Origin: Botrimarina mediterranea
GTDB lineage: Bacteria > Planctomycetota > Planctomycetia > Pirellulales > Lacipirellulaceae
Direction: 5' to 3'
Assembly: GCF_007753265.1 (NCBI RefSeq)
Contig: NZ_CP036349.1
Coordinates: 963,363-1,027,362, forward strand
DNA length: 64,000 nt
Below the pieces are notes generated by a model that had not been told where the DNA came from, did not search any database, and saw only the letters and a program-made list of their open reading frames with translations. Of the stretch, positions 8,515 through 17,447 are shown in pieces (position 1 is the stretch's first letter; every line of letters starts with the position of its first letter). Made by a program: the position numbers and the translations under genes.

Positions 8515-9789
8515 CTAGATCGCCCCGGTCGAACGAAGGCAATAGAGACGTGACGCGCTGCGGATGAGGAGTGTCCCGTCGGTTACCGCGGGAGTGCTCC
8601 AGAAGCGGCCGCCCTCGAGTTGGTTTACGCCAATCACTTCAAGATCGGGGCCGGGGTTGAGGACGATGGTTTTGCCACTCTCGTCCATGACGAGGACGCG
8701 GCCATCGACCGCCAGGGGCGACGCCCAGACAACTCCGGAGCCCGCCAGGCGTTTGCGTGTGAGCTGCTGCCCGGTGGCCGCGTCGTGAACGCGCATCATG
8801 CCGCCGCGGCGTTCGGGGACGTAGATCAGGCCATCGTAAACCAGGGGCGACGCGATGCCCGCCGCGCCGCGCTGGTTGGCCCACAACAGACTGTCGTTCG
8901 GCTCGGTCGGATCGATCACGCCCGACGCGCCGGCCTTCACGGCGTACAAGCCGCTGGGGGCGCCGCCTCTCGAGCTGCGGTCCTCATTGCCAACGTACAG
9001 CACGTCGCCCGTCGCCGTGTTCCCGGAGCAGCTCCGGCCGCCGGCGTTGAGGGACCACAGGACGTCGCCCGATCCCGGGTCGTAAGACCGAACCGTGCGC
9101 CCGCCGACGACGAGCTCGGTCCGTTGCGAGTTTTGCCAGACGATGGGCGTGCTCCAGTTGGAGACCTCGTCGGCCCGCTCGACGCGCCACGCTTGCTCGC
9201 CATCGCTGGTGTTGAGAGCCACGAGATGAGAATCCGTTTCGTTGTCGATCTGAATGAAGACCTTGCCCTCCGTGACGACTGGGCCGCTGGAGGTCCCCCA
9301 GTCGTTGTCCATCGGGTACGCGCCGAGGTCCTTCCGCCAGACGGGTTCGCCATCGAGCGTGTAACACGCGACGACGTTCATGCCGAAATAGGCGTAGACT
9401 CGCTCGCCATCGGCGACGGCGGTCTCGCTGGCGAAGGTGTTGTCGCGGTGCCGGGGCTCGCGGGGCTCGCCTTCGTGGGCGACCTGCGACCAGACGAGAT
9501 CGCCGCTGTCGAGGGCGTAGCAATGGACCTCGAAGCGGTACGCCCGCGACCCTTCGACCGGGACGGCGGTGGTGAGCAACACCTTATTGCCGACAACGAT
9601 CGGGGAGGACCATCCTTCACCGGGAATCTCGACCCGCCAAGCGACGTTCTCGGCCTCGCTCCAGGAGGCTGGCGCGCCGACTCCTTCCGCGACGCCGTCG
9701 GCCGCGGGACCGCGGAACTGAGGCCAGTCGTGAGCGTGAGCCATCGCCGCGGCGAGGGTCGCCAAAGCCAGTGGGATGAGCTTCTGCAT
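8515..9789 (-). CDS. Exported PQQ-like beta-propeller protein (BamB-like fold)
   Basis: Started at ATG 9789, which is preceded by GGAG and gives a signal peptide (MQKLIPLALATLAAAMAHA); an upstream in-frame extension to 9882 looks non-coding. The mature part opens with DWPQFRGPAADGVA, the usual planctomycete PQQ-propeller start. It continues with repeated W-x-V/S blades such as ALDSGDLVWSQ, ALNTSDGEQAWRVE and SYDPGSGDVLWSL. About 424 residues, one propeller. No catalytic quinoprotein Asp/Glu set could be assigned, so a structural or scaffold role is as likely as dehydrogenase activity. Confidence 0.85.
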   Translation of the reverse strand: MQKLIPLALATLAAAMAHAHDWPQFRGPAADGVAEGVGAPASWSEAENVAWRVEIPGEGWSSPIVVGNKVLLTTAVPVEGSRAYRFEVHCYALDSGDLVWSQVAHEGEPREPRHRDNTFASETAVADGERVYAYFGMNVVACYTLDGEPVWRKDLGAYPMDNDWGTSSGPVVTEGKVFIQIDNETDSHLVALNTSDGEQAWRVERADEVSNWSTPIVWQNSQRTELVVGGRTVRSYDPGSGDVLWSLNAGGRSCSGNTATGDVLYVGNEDRSSRGGAPSGLYAVKAGASGVIDPTEPNDSLLWANQRGAAGIASPLVYDGLIYVPERRGGMMRVHDAATGQQLTRKRLAGSGVVWASPLAVDGRVLVMDESGKTIVLNPGPDLEVIGVNQLEGGRFWSTPAVTDGTLLIRSASRLYCLRSTGAI

Positions 9790-9976
9790 CGGTTCGTCGC
9801 TCCCGATTAGGTGAAGAGGCTTCAAGAGCGTAGCGGCTCGGTCGCGATCCGCCAAACAAATGCGCCCGATGAACGCCGTCAACGTGTGGCGGATTACGGT
9901 CGGGAGGGTGTGTGATTCTCAGCGGGCATGTGGCTACGATAGCGGCGGATTGGCTCCTCCCTCGTCTGAGACCCTG

Positions 9977-11416
9977 ATGCGTAACTGGACTCTCTGGTTC
10001 GGCCCGCTCGCCGCTGCGGCGATGGGCGTTTTCGTGAAGTCGCAGGGCCTGCCGGCGGAGGCGGCTTGGACCGCCGGGGTTGCCCTGTTGTGCGCGGTCT
10101 GGTGGGTGTCTCAGCCGATCCCGATCCCCGTGACATCGCTCGTGCCGATTGCGGTGCTGCCGACGGTTGGCGTCCTCTCGGCGAAGGAAGTGGGCGAAGC
10201 GTACGGCGATCCGATGGTGCTGCTGTTCCTAGGCGGCTTCATCCTCTCGATGGCGATGGAGCGTAGCGGCGCGCACCGGCGCCTAGCGATCGGCATGATC
10301 CGGCTCTGCGCACTGGGGCCAAAGGCGTTGTGGGCGCGACCAACAGCCGACGCACCGGCGCCCGTCATCAGCGGCAGGCGGATGGTGATGGGCTTCATGC
10401 TCGCCGCGGGGGTCGTCAGCATGGGGGTTTCTAACTCGGCGACGACGTTGATGCTTCTGCCGATCGCGATCGCGGCGTTGGAGGGCGTCACCGACCGGCG
10501 TGTTCGCAACGCGTTGCTGCTGAGCATCGCGTATGGCGCGAGCATCGGCGGCGTCGCTACGCCGATCGGTTCGCCGCCGAACCTGATCGCGATGCAGGTT
10601 TACAGCGACACCACCGGAGATCACCTCACCTTCACACAGTGGATGTCGTTCGGCCTGCCGATCGCTGCGGTCATGATGCCAATCGCGGCGTTCTGGCTGT
10701 CGCGGGGGCAGGGGCGGCCGCTGGCGAACGACTTGCCCGACCCCGGCCCCTGGCGAGCCGCGGAGCGTCGGACGCTTGCCGTCTTTGCGGTTACCGCGGT
10801 GCTGTGGATCACCAGGCAAGAGCCGCTGGGCGGCTGGAGCGGCTTGTTGGGGCTCGAAGGCGCGAACGATGCGTGCGTCGGTCTGTTGGCGGCGATCGCG
10901 CTGTTCTTGATACCCTCGGGCGAACCTACGCTCGAGGGAGATCAGCCGGCGCCGAAGCTGCTCGACTGGGCGGCCGCTTCGAAGCTGCCCTGGGGCATGC
11001 TGCTACTCTTCAGCGGTGGGCTCGTGCTAGCGAAGGCGTTCACGGCGTCGGGGCTCAGCGGCGCCGTTGGCGAGTCGCTCAACGTCCTGGCGGCGTTACC
11101 GACGCCGCTGCTGGTGGCCGCCATTTGCCTGATGGTGACGTTCCTCACGGAGATCACCAGCAACACGGCCACGACGGCGATGCTAATGCCGCTCTTGGCC
11201 GCGATGTCACAATCGACAGGCATCGAGCCGAAGCTGCTGATGTTCCCGGCAGCGGTGAGCGCGAGTTTCGCGTTCATGCTTCCCGTGGCGACCCCCCCGA
11301 ACGCGGCGGTCTACGGCGCCGGCGTCGAGACCCGGGACATGGCCCGCGAAGGGCTGGCGCTGAACCTCGTCGGCGCGGTGGTCATCACGGGGCTGACGCT
11401 GCTGCTGGAAAGATAG
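9977..11416 (+). CDS. DASS (SLC13) family sodium-coupled anion symporter
   Basis: A 479-residue multi-helix inner membrane protein that should import dicarboxylates, sulfate or a similar anion with sodium. Both Na+/substrate signature loops are present: SNSATTLMLLP with GSPPNLIAM in the first half, and TEITSNTATTAMLMP with LPVATPPNAAVYG in the second. The start at 9977 is the ATG nearest the first helix (MRNWTLWFG); the upstream extension has no hydrophobic or conserved features. Substrate cannot be read from sequence; sulfate would make sense beside a sulfatase but is only a guess. Confidence 0.9.
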   Translation: MRNWTLWFGPLAAAAMGVFVKSQGLPAEAAWTAGVALLCAVWWVSQPIPIPVTSLVPIAVLPTVGVLSAKEVGEAYGDPMVLLFLGGFILSMAMERSGAHRRLAIGMIRLCALGPKALWARPTADAPAPVISGRRMVMGFMLAAGVVSMGVSNSATTLMLLPIAIAALEGVTDRRVRNALLLSIAYGASIGGVATPIGSPPNLIAMQVYSDTTGDHLTFTQWMSFGLPIAAVMMPIAAFWLSRGQGRPLANDLPDPGPWRAAERRTLAVFAVTAVLWITRQEPLGGWSGLLGLEGANDACVGLLAAIALFLIPSGEPTLEGDQPAPKLLDWAAASKLPWGMLLLFSGGLVLAKAFTASGLSGAVGESLNVLAALPTPLLVAAICLMVTFLTEITSNTATTAMLMPLLAAMSQSTGIEPKLLMFPAAVSASFAFMLPVATPPNAAVYGAGVETRDMAREGLALNLVGAVVITGLTLLLER

Positions 11417-11436
11417 GGAATGCCGATGTCCAATGA

Positions 11437-11532
11437 AGAAGGGGTTAGGGGCTGAGGGACGGGGGACGAGGGGACGCGCAAGCGGCCTTTTGTCTTTCCC
11501 TCAGCCCCTCAGCCCCTCAGCCCCTCGCCCTC
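11437..11532. repeat. Imperfect palindrome, family B (ggggttaggggctgaggga), copy 1
   Basis: A G-rich left part (GGGGTTAGGGGCTGAGGGAC) and a C-rich right part with three tandem CAGCCCCT units can fold together. The same family recurs at 12081-12160, so the short gene at 11664-12080 is bracketed by two copies. It could end transcription of the DASS gene. Confidence 0.75.
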
Positions 11533-11663
11533 TCGTCATTGTCATGGGGACTTGGTCACTGGTCATTCCTCGTTCCCCGTCTGGAAGCACGAACGACATT
11601 CCGTGGCTATACTTTGAATTGAGTCGCCCCCGTCCCCACGCCGTCGCCGTAAGGAATTGCGTC

Positions 11664-12080
11664 ATGCCGGTCGCTATGGAGCTGTCGCGGATCATCATCT
11701 CGGAGATCAACGACCAGCAGGTCGTCTACCTCAAGGAAGTCGATGGGCCGCGGACCTTCCCGATCTTGATCGGCTACTTCGAGGCCAGCAGCATCGACCG
11801 CCACGTCCGCCATGTCGAGACGACGCGACCGTTGACGCACGACCTGCTCGTGGCGGTGATCGAGGAGCTCGGCGGTGATCTGCAGGACGTCGTGATCACC
11901 GAGCTACGCGACCACGTCTACTACGCGCGTTTGCGCGTGCGGCAAGAAGGCGAACTCTTGGAGATCGACGCCCGCCCGAGCGACGCGATCGCCGTAGCAA
12001 TGACCTGCGACCCGCCGCTGCCGATCTTTGTGAGTGAAGACGTCTTGAATGACGTGATGCGTGAGCAGCAGGGGGAGTGA
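11664..12080 (+). CDS. Bifunctional nuclease (BFN) domain protein, DUF151 family
   Basis: Started at ATG 11664, eight bases after an AAGGA Shine-Dalgarno sequence; this gives 138 residues. The sequence ISEINDQQVVYLKEVDGPR, then FPILIGYFEASSI and IDARPSDAIAVAM, is the conserved core of the BFN/DUF151 family, including the ARPSDAIALA-type motif. Plant and algal relatives have nuclease activity; the bacterial role is unclear and often linked to redox metabolism. A cytoplasmic monodomain protein. Flanked on both sides by the same palindrome family. Confidence 0.88.
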   Translation: MPVAMELSRIIISEINDQQVVYLKEVDGPRTFPILIGYFEASSIDRHVRHVETTRPLTHDLLVAVIEELGGDLQDVVITELRDHVYYARLRVRQEGELLEIDARPSDAIAVAMTCDPPLPIFVSEDVLNDVMREQQGE

Positions 12081-12160
12081 AGGAAGGGGTTAGGGGCTAA
12101 GGGACGGGGGACCCAGGCCTTTCCCTCAGCCCCTCAGCTCCTCAGTTCCTAACCCCTCAG
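12081..12160. repeat. Imperfect palindrome, family B, copy 2
   Basis: GGGGTTAGGGGCTAAGGGAC on the left and CCTCAGCCCCTCAG...CCTAACCCC on the right, starting immediately after the stop codon of the BFN gene. It closely resembles the element at 11437-11532 and could end that transcript. Confidence 0.75.
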
Positions 12161-12174
12161 GCAACACGCCTACG

Positions 12175-13266
12175 ATGCAAGCCGTTCTTTATCATGCTTT
12201 TGGGGCGATGCCCGAGTTGGCGACGGTTGCTGATCCGGCGCCGGCGGATGACGGCGTGGTGATACGCGTTGAGGCTACCGGGCTTTGTCGCAGCGACTGG
12301 CACGGGTGGCGCGGGCATGATCCGGATATCCGCACGTTGCCGCACGTGCCGGGGCATGAGCTGGCGGGCGTCGTCGTTGAGGTCGGCAAGGACGTCCGCA
12401 AGTGGCGTGGCGGCGAGCGCGTCACCGTGCCGTTCGTCGGCGGCTGCGGCAAGTGCGATACCTGCGCGCGGGGCGATCAGCACGTTTGTCCGCAGCAGTT
12501 TCAGCCCGGTTTCTCCGGCTGGGGGTCGTACGCCGAGCTCGTGATGGTGCGCTACGCCGACGAGAACCTGCTGGCGCTGCCCGAGGGGATGACGAGCATT
12601 GTTGCGGCGAGCCTCGGTTGCCGATTGGCGACGGCGTACCGTGCCGTCGCGATCCAGGCGGCGCCGAAGCCGGGCGACTGGGTTGCGGTGCACGGGTGCG
12701 GCGGCGTTGGCTTGTCGGCCGTGATGACGGCCGCGGCGCTCGGCGCTCGGCCAATCGCCGTTGATATTCGTCCCGAGCCCTTGGAGCTCGCCAAAGAGTT
12801 CGGCGCGGTGGCGACGATCGATGCGTCGAGAACGCCCGACGTGGCGGCGGCGATTGTCGATCTGACGCATGGCGGCGCCGACTCGTCGCTTGATGCGCTC
12901 GGCAGCCGGGCGACGTTCGCCAACTCGCTGGCGTGCCTCCGCCGCCGCGGACGCCATGTGCAGGTGGGGTTGCTCGTGGGGGATGACGCCGACCCCCGCG
13001 TTGCGATGGGGCGTGTGCTCGGCTGGGAACTCGAGATCGTCGGCAGCCACGGCCTACAGGCCCATCTGTACGCGCCGCTCTTCGACCTCGTGTCAAAGGG
13101 CAAGATCGACCCGCTGCGGCTGGTGGACCGGACAATCCCCCTCGCCGAAGCCCCCGCGGCCTTGGCGGCGCTGGGCGACTATCGCGGGGCGGGGATGACG
13201 ATTGTTGATCTAGAGGCGACGCCTCCGCTCACGGACAGCTTCGACACGCTCCTGCTACCGAACTAG
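12175..13266 (+). CDS. Zinc-dependent alcohol dehydrogenase, medium-chain (MDR) family
   Basis: A 363-residue cytosolic oxidoreductase. The GroES-like domain shows GLCRSDWHGWRGHD (catalytic zinc Cys and following residues) and PHVPGHELAGVV (GHE motif with the zinc His). The structural-zinc lobe has four Cys in CGKCDTCARGDQHVC. The nucleotide domain contains VHGCGGVGLSAV (Rossmann glycine motif) and an Asp at VDIRPEPLELA that favours NAD(H). Substrate unknown; the family oxidises alcohols, polyols or reduces aldehydes. Confidence 0.92.
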   Translation: MQAVLYHAFGAMPELATVADPAPADDGVVIRVEATGLCRSDWHGWRGHDPDIRTLPHVPGHELAGVVVEVGKDVRKWRGGERVTVPFVGGCGKCDTCARGDQHVCPQQFQPGFSGWGSYAELVMVRYADENLLALPEGMTSIVAASLGCRLATAYRAVAIQAAPKPGDWVAVHGCGGVGLSAVMTAAALGARPIAVDIRPEPLELAKEFGAVATIDASRTPDVAAAIVDLTHGGADSSLDALGSRATFANSLACLRRRGRHVQVGLLVGDDADPRVAMGRVLGWELEIVGSHGLQAHLYAPLFDLVSKGKIDPLRLVDRTIPLAEAPAALAALGDYRGAGMTIVDLEATPPLTDSFDTLLLPN

Positions 13267-13374
13267 CGAGCCTGTCTCGTGGCCGCAATTGGCTGGACTG
13301 GCAAAGGCATGCTACCTTAGTGTCACGAAATGATTGCCTACCGAGTCACCTATCGATCGACCATGATTGAATTG

Positions 13375-14385
13375 ATGAGCAGGCGGAGCCGGGCGGTCAG
13401 GGCGTTCACGCTGGTGGAACTGTTGGTAGTGGTCGCTATCATCGGGATGTTGGTAGGCCTGCTCATCCCCGCTGTGCAAGCGGCGCGTGAGGCGGCGCGA
13501 CTCGGGCAGTGCCAGAGCCATCTTCGCAACATCGGCTTGGCGACGTTGCAACTGCACGATGCGACCCGCGCCTTTCCGCCGGCGCGACTGCGCTCGCGCG
13601 TCGATTACGACGGCAACGCCTGTGAGACCAATCAGCCGTCGTGGCTGGCGCGGATACTGCCCTACGTGGAAGAAGGCGCTGCTGCGGCGGATTGGAACCT
13701 TTACGGTTCCTTTAATTCGCACGAGGCTCGGCTTCGGGACCATGCCCCGCCGATCTACGTATGCCCGTCGCGAAGGAGTATCGACCAAGCGGTTGTTGAC
13801 ACGGGGGAGTATGAGCAAGAGTACACCTACCCCTGCGGCTGTAGCTTCACCGAAACGGTGAAGCTCGTCGGCGGTGTGACCGGCGACTACGCCGCGAATC
13901 ACGGCGACTTCACGGGCGGCTCCTACGGCGACATCTACTCGTACTGGCTCGGTGGCAACGGCACGGGCGTGATTATCTCGAGCAGACCGCTGTGCCGCGA
14001 TGGCTTACCGAGCGGGTGGCTCGACAAGGTGCGGATGAAGGACCTTGTCGATGGCGTGAGCCACACGGCTCTCGCAGGCGAGATGCATATCCCGCAGGGA
14101 CGACTTGCGCAGCCGCCAGAGAACGGACCGTTGTACAACGGTCGTGACCTGCCGGCGTTCGCTCGCATCGGCGGGCCGTCGATAGGTATCGCGCGCGGGC
14201 CGAATGACGAAACGATCCGGGAGGTTATCGGGTTCGGCAGCTGGCATCAGGGCGTCTGCCCGTTCGTCATGGCGGACGGCTCGGTGCGGGTCGTCGCTAA
14301 TGAGATCGACACTCAAACGCTCGGGTCGATGTGTCGTCGCAATGATGAGTATGAACTGGACCTAACCGAGTCCCCGTACTTCTAA
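13375..14385 (+). CDS. DUF1559 pseudopilin-like secreted protein
   Basis: A type III (prepilin) leader, AFTLVELLVVVAIIGMLVG, follows a basic n-region. The start at 13375 puts the leader at the right distance; ATGs at 13363 and 13330 are in frame and cannot be excluded. The DUF1559 body contains QAAREAARLGQCQSHLRNIG, DATRAFPPARL and a late HQGVCPFVMADGSVR block, the H-x(n)-DG signature seen in planctomycete pseudopilins. These occur in large paralogous sets and are processed by prepilin peptidase; function is unknown. A small lipoprotein gene follows, the usual partner. Confidence 0.9.
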   Translation: MSRRSRAVRAFTLVELLVVVAIIGMLVGLLIPAVQAAREAARLGQCQSHLRNIGLATLQLHDATRAFPPARLRSRVDYDGNACETNQPSWLARILPYVEEGAAAADWNLYGSFNSHEARLRDHAPPIYVCPSRRSIDQAVVDTGEYEQEYTYPCGCSFTETVKLVGGVTGDYAANHGDFTGGSYGDIYSYWLGGNGTGVIISSRPLCRDGLPSGWLDKVRMKDLVDGVSHTALAGEMHIPQGRLAQPPENGPLYNGRDLPAFARIGGPSIGIARGPNDETIREVIGFGSWHQGVCPFVMADGSVRVVANEIDTQTLGSMCRRNDEYELDLTESPYF

Positions 14386-14416
14386 CCGCAGCCAGATCGG
14401 CAACTTGCACAACGCA

Positions 14417-14860
14417 ATGATACATCGCTATAGCCAGTCATTGCCGATCGCCCTGCTCGCGTTCACGATAGGTTGCGGCGATGGTCGCCCGCCCCTTTAC
14501 CCGGTGAGCGGGACCGTCCGATTCACGACGGGCGAGCCGGTGCGTAATGCGACGATCGAGTTTGTGCCGAAGGCGTCGGGTCCATCACCCCGGGGACGTA
14601 TCGACGCCGACGGGAACTTCGTGCTCGGGACCTATAAGAACGACGACGGCGCGCAGGCGGGCGACTATCACGTTGTGGTCGTTCAAGCGTTGCCACCGGA
14701 CGCTGCGGCCAACACACAGATGCTGGGTGACGAGCACGCCGGTCACGGTCGCATGCAAGTCGTCGCGTTGAAGCACGCTTCGCCAAGCACCAGCGGCGTG
14801 TCGTACACGGTGACGCCGCCGGGCGCTCAGGACGCCGAGATTGTTGTCGAGGCGCGCTAA
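14417..14860 (+). CDS. Small predicted lipoprotein with carboxypeptidase-regulatory-like fold
   Basis: About 147 residues from ATG 14417 (a TTG at 14405 is also in frame). A short hydrophobic segment ends in AFTIGCG, a weak lipobox. The body, YPVSGTVRFTTGEPVRNATIEFVP then GRIDADGNFVLGTY, is the transthyretin-like / CarboxypepD_reg beta-sandwich common in planctomycete lipoproteins encoded beside DUF1559 genes. Thirty-one bases separate it from the pseudopilin gene, so an operon is likely. Role unknown; probably envelope-located. Confidence 0.75.
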   Translation: MIHRYSQSLPIALLAFTIGCGDGRPPLYPVSGTVRFTTGEPVRNATIEFVPKASGPSPRGRIDADGNFVLGTYKNDDGAQAGDYHVVVVQALPPDAAANTQMLGDEHAGHGRMQVVALKHASPSTSGVSYTVTPPGAQDAEIVVEAR

Positions 14861-14899
14861 TCGATGGCTAAGCAATACGTGCGGAGTTGATCACGAGGA

Positions 14900-17167
14900 T
14901 TAACCCTGCAGTTGCGGCCGTCTCAGTAAGGCGTTCTGGAGTTTCTTCAGCTTCCGCGACAGGCGCTTCCGTACGCGCTCGACGGGGTTAGTCTTGTCAT
15001 TGGCGCGGGCGTGCCAGAACTCGGCGGCGTGTTGCAGGTTCCGCATCTGTTCTTGATGCCACTGGATCGCGTCGTTTTGAACTTTCTGGTAGGCGAGCAG
15101 GGCTTCGATGTCGGCCGCCTTCGACGCGTCGAGCTGTTCGTAGTAGACCGGGCCCGGAGCGGCACCTTGCAAGAGCGTTAGGCCGGCCATGCACTGGGCG
15201 CCGAGTTCGACTACCTCGGCCAGCTCCCGGAACACCGGCAGGGGTTGTCGTGTGAGGTCGCCGAAGATCGCTTCCCAGTCTTGGGTAGCGGCAAGCCGGC
15301 TGGCTTCGACGCCGCGTGTGAACCACGTCCGCGCCGCCTCGTGGTCGTGATCGACGAGCGCGAGCTTCGCGCGTCGCAGCGCGGCGCTGACGGTCTTAGT
15401 GGCGAGGATCGGGGCGTAACACAGGAAGGGCAGAGAAGCGCAGGCTTCGAAGAGCTGTTTGGCCCGATCGCGCTGGCCGCATTGGAGCGACAGTAGAGCG
15501 CCGACGTAAGTCAGCGAAACGGCCCAACGGGTCTCGATCGGCTTAGCGCTGTCCCAGTCGCGTGATTGCGTGTGGGGTTCACAGCGTTGCAGGAGGTCTT
15601 CGACGTCGCGCCACGCCGCGCCGTCGCCGAGCAGCGTGTACGCCTTGACGCACAGGGCGGCGGCCTCGTCGGCGTTGGGGACTCGGCGGTCGAGGACTTG
15701 CTGGGCCATGTCGCGGCGGAGCTGCTTGCGATCGGTCCGCAAGCCACGCGTAACGAGGCTCGGCACGAGCCAGGGGTTCTCGTACTGCTCGGCGTACGCC
15801 ATGACGTTCGTCGGCGACTCGCAAGCCGCCTCGCTGAACGCCGAGTTGTGGAACGCCTTGTCCGACACGTCGAAGGGGCTCTTCATCGCCAGTACGATGC
15901 ACCATTCGCCGGGCTTGCCGCGAGCGGCCTCGACGTCGTGCTCGGTCCACTCGTAGCCGTAGTTCGTCCACCTTCCGTTCTCTTTGCGGCGGCTGACGGT
16001 CTCGGAGACGGTGCGTTCGATCCGATAGCCCTCGTCGCGAAGCTCTTTGAGGACCTTGCTCCAGTCGTAGACGTGGAAATGATGAGGATTGGGGTCGACG
16101 CCCGTCTCGTCGGCCCAGTCGTTGGGAACGCTGACCATCAATCGCCCGCCCGGCGTTAACAGACGCTTGCATTCTTGCAAGAACGGGCGTGGGTCACGGA
16201 GGTGCTCGAGCGTTTCGAAGCTGGCGATGAAATCGAAGGAGGCGTCGTCGTATTGCTCCAGGCACTCGGGGAGCGAGCCCTTCTCGAAACGGATATCGTC
16301 GGCGCCGCTGGGGAAGTTGGCCCGCGCGTAGTCAACGGCGTAGTCGCTGTTGTCGACGCCGACGTACGACGCGCAGCGCGAGTTCTGCGTGATGACGGTC
16401 GAGCCGTAGCCGAGGCCACAGGCGGCGTCGAGCACGCGGTCGCCGGGCCGCACCGAACGCGCGGCCTCGTAGTAGCGGACGATGTGCGCGTCGGAGCGGC
16501 GCCCCGGCTCGCGGCTCATGTCCATGTGCAACTGCCGTTCGTCTTGCAGGGCCTCGATCGTGTACCGCTCGTTGGCCTCGCTGGGGAGTTTCGAGAGGAC
16601 GATCGTGCAGCGGTGCAGTTCGGCGTCGAGGCAGCCGAAGGGGCTCGCCAGGAAGTGCCGAGGGTGCTTGCGGAAGCCGACGGCGAAGCACTGGGCTTCC
16701 CACCACTCGCGATTCTGAATGGTCAGATGCCACTTGTTGTCGCGGTCGGCAGTGAGCGCGATCCGCAAATAGACCGAACCCCGCGACACCCGATGCAGCT
16801 CGGCGAGCGCCGGCTGAACGTCCTTTTCGAGCAGGTGCTCGAAGCAGTCGGTGCTGATGACGCAATCGAAGGAGTTGTCCTCATAGGGCAGGGCGAGGAT
16901 GTCCCCAACGCGAAACCTGCCGGGGCAAGTCTCGTTGGCGGCGTCGACGGCGACGTTCGAGACATCGACTCCCCAAGCGTCGCAGCCGCGAGTGTTGAGG
17001 TTGCGAACCAGATGCCCGTGCCCGCAGCCGACGTCGAGGACCTTACCGAGCCCGACGCAGCGCTGGACTTCTTGCGCTACCTGATCCACCCCCTGCTGTG
17101 AGAAGGAATGCTCTCCAACACGGTCCGGCCGGCGCCAGTACTGGTCGTAAGTCGTCTGGTAATCCAC
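14900..17167 (-). CDS. Two-domain SAM-dependent methyltransferase with helical C-terminal extension
   Basis: A 755-residue protein carrying two class I methyltransferase domains in tandem. Domain 1 (about 1-190) has VLDVGCGHGHLVRNL and DNSFDCVISTDCFEHL; domain 2 (about 215-400) has VLDAACGLGYGSTVI, DDASFDFIASFETLEHL and LTPGGRLMVSVPND. The last ~300 residues are mostly helical, with TPR-like character, and end in a basic tail (RVRKRLSRKLKKLQNALLRR). No signal peptide. Proteins of this shape often modify glycans or surface lipids, but no glycosyltransferase gene is adjacent, so the acceptor is unknown. Confidence 0.82.
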   Translation of the reverse strand: MDYQTTYDQYWRRPDRVGEHSFSQQGVDQVAQEVQRCVGLGKVLDVGCGHGHLVRNLNTRGCDAWGVDVSNVAVDAANETCPGRFRVGDILALPYEDNSFDCVISTDCFEHLLEKDVQPALAELHRVSRGSVYLRIALTADRDNKWHLTIQNREWWEAQCFAVGFRKHPRHFLASPFGCLDAELHRCTIVLSKLPSEANERYTIEALQDERQLHMDMSREPGRRSDAHIVRYYEAARSVRPGDRVLDAACGLGYGSTVITQNSRCASYVGVDNSDYAVDYARANFPSGADDIRFEKGSLPECLEQYDDASFDFIASFETLEHLRDPRPFLQECKRLLTPGGRLMVSVPNDWADETGVDPNPHHFHVYDWSKVLKELRDEGYRIERTVSETVSRRKENGRWTNYGYEWTEHDVEAARGKPGEWCIVLAMKSPFDVSDKAFHNSAFSEAACESPTNVMAYAEQYENPWLVPSLVTRGLRTDRKQLRRDMAQQVLDRRVPNADEAAALCVKAYTLLGDGAAWRDVEDLLQRCEPHTQSRDWDSAKPIETRWAVSLTYVGALLSLQCGQRDRAKQLFEACASLPFLCYAPILATKTVSAALRRAKLALVDHDHEAARTWFTRGVEASRLAATQDWEAIFGDLTRQPLPVFRELAEVVELGAQCMAGLTLLQGAAPGPVYYEQLDASKAADIEALLAYQKVQNDAIQWHQEQMRNLQHAAEFWHARANDKTNPVERVRKRLSRKLKKLQNALLRRPQLQG

Positions 17168-17335
17168 GTTCCGGCTCCGGTACGGCTTGCCCTAAGAAAA
17201 TATCGACGAGCGCGTGACAAGGGCGTGTGCGAAGATGCGGAAACTAACGATTTCCAACTGCAGTGGCATGGCCAATATCTGGCCAGATCGATGAAAATAC
17301 GGATATCTCTCGTGACGGAGAGAACCCGATCCAGC

Positions 17336-17359
17336 CCACCGCTAGCTTGCTAGCGGTGG
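17336..17359. other. Short perfect hairpin in intergenic region
   Basis: A 10-bp perfect stem (17336-17345 with 17350-17359) closes a CTTG loop, between the 3' end of the DUF5722 gene and the 5' end of the methyltransferase gene, both on the minus strand. No T tract follows on either strand. It may mark the end of the DUF5722 transcript. The rest of 17168-17447 shows nothing I recognise. Confidence 0.4.
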
Positions 17360-17447
17360 ATGTGGGCGAAGGGGGCGTGGCCACCCGCGGCTGGTGAGGG
17401 TGGTGGACGTAATCAGCCGGCGTCTCTTGGCGTCTGGTTCTTCGACT

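Noticed and set aside
8620-9810. A 396-residue plus-strand open frame opposite the PQQ-propeller gene
   Set aside because: The propeller repeats on the minus strand are clear; the opposite frame has no recognisable domain.
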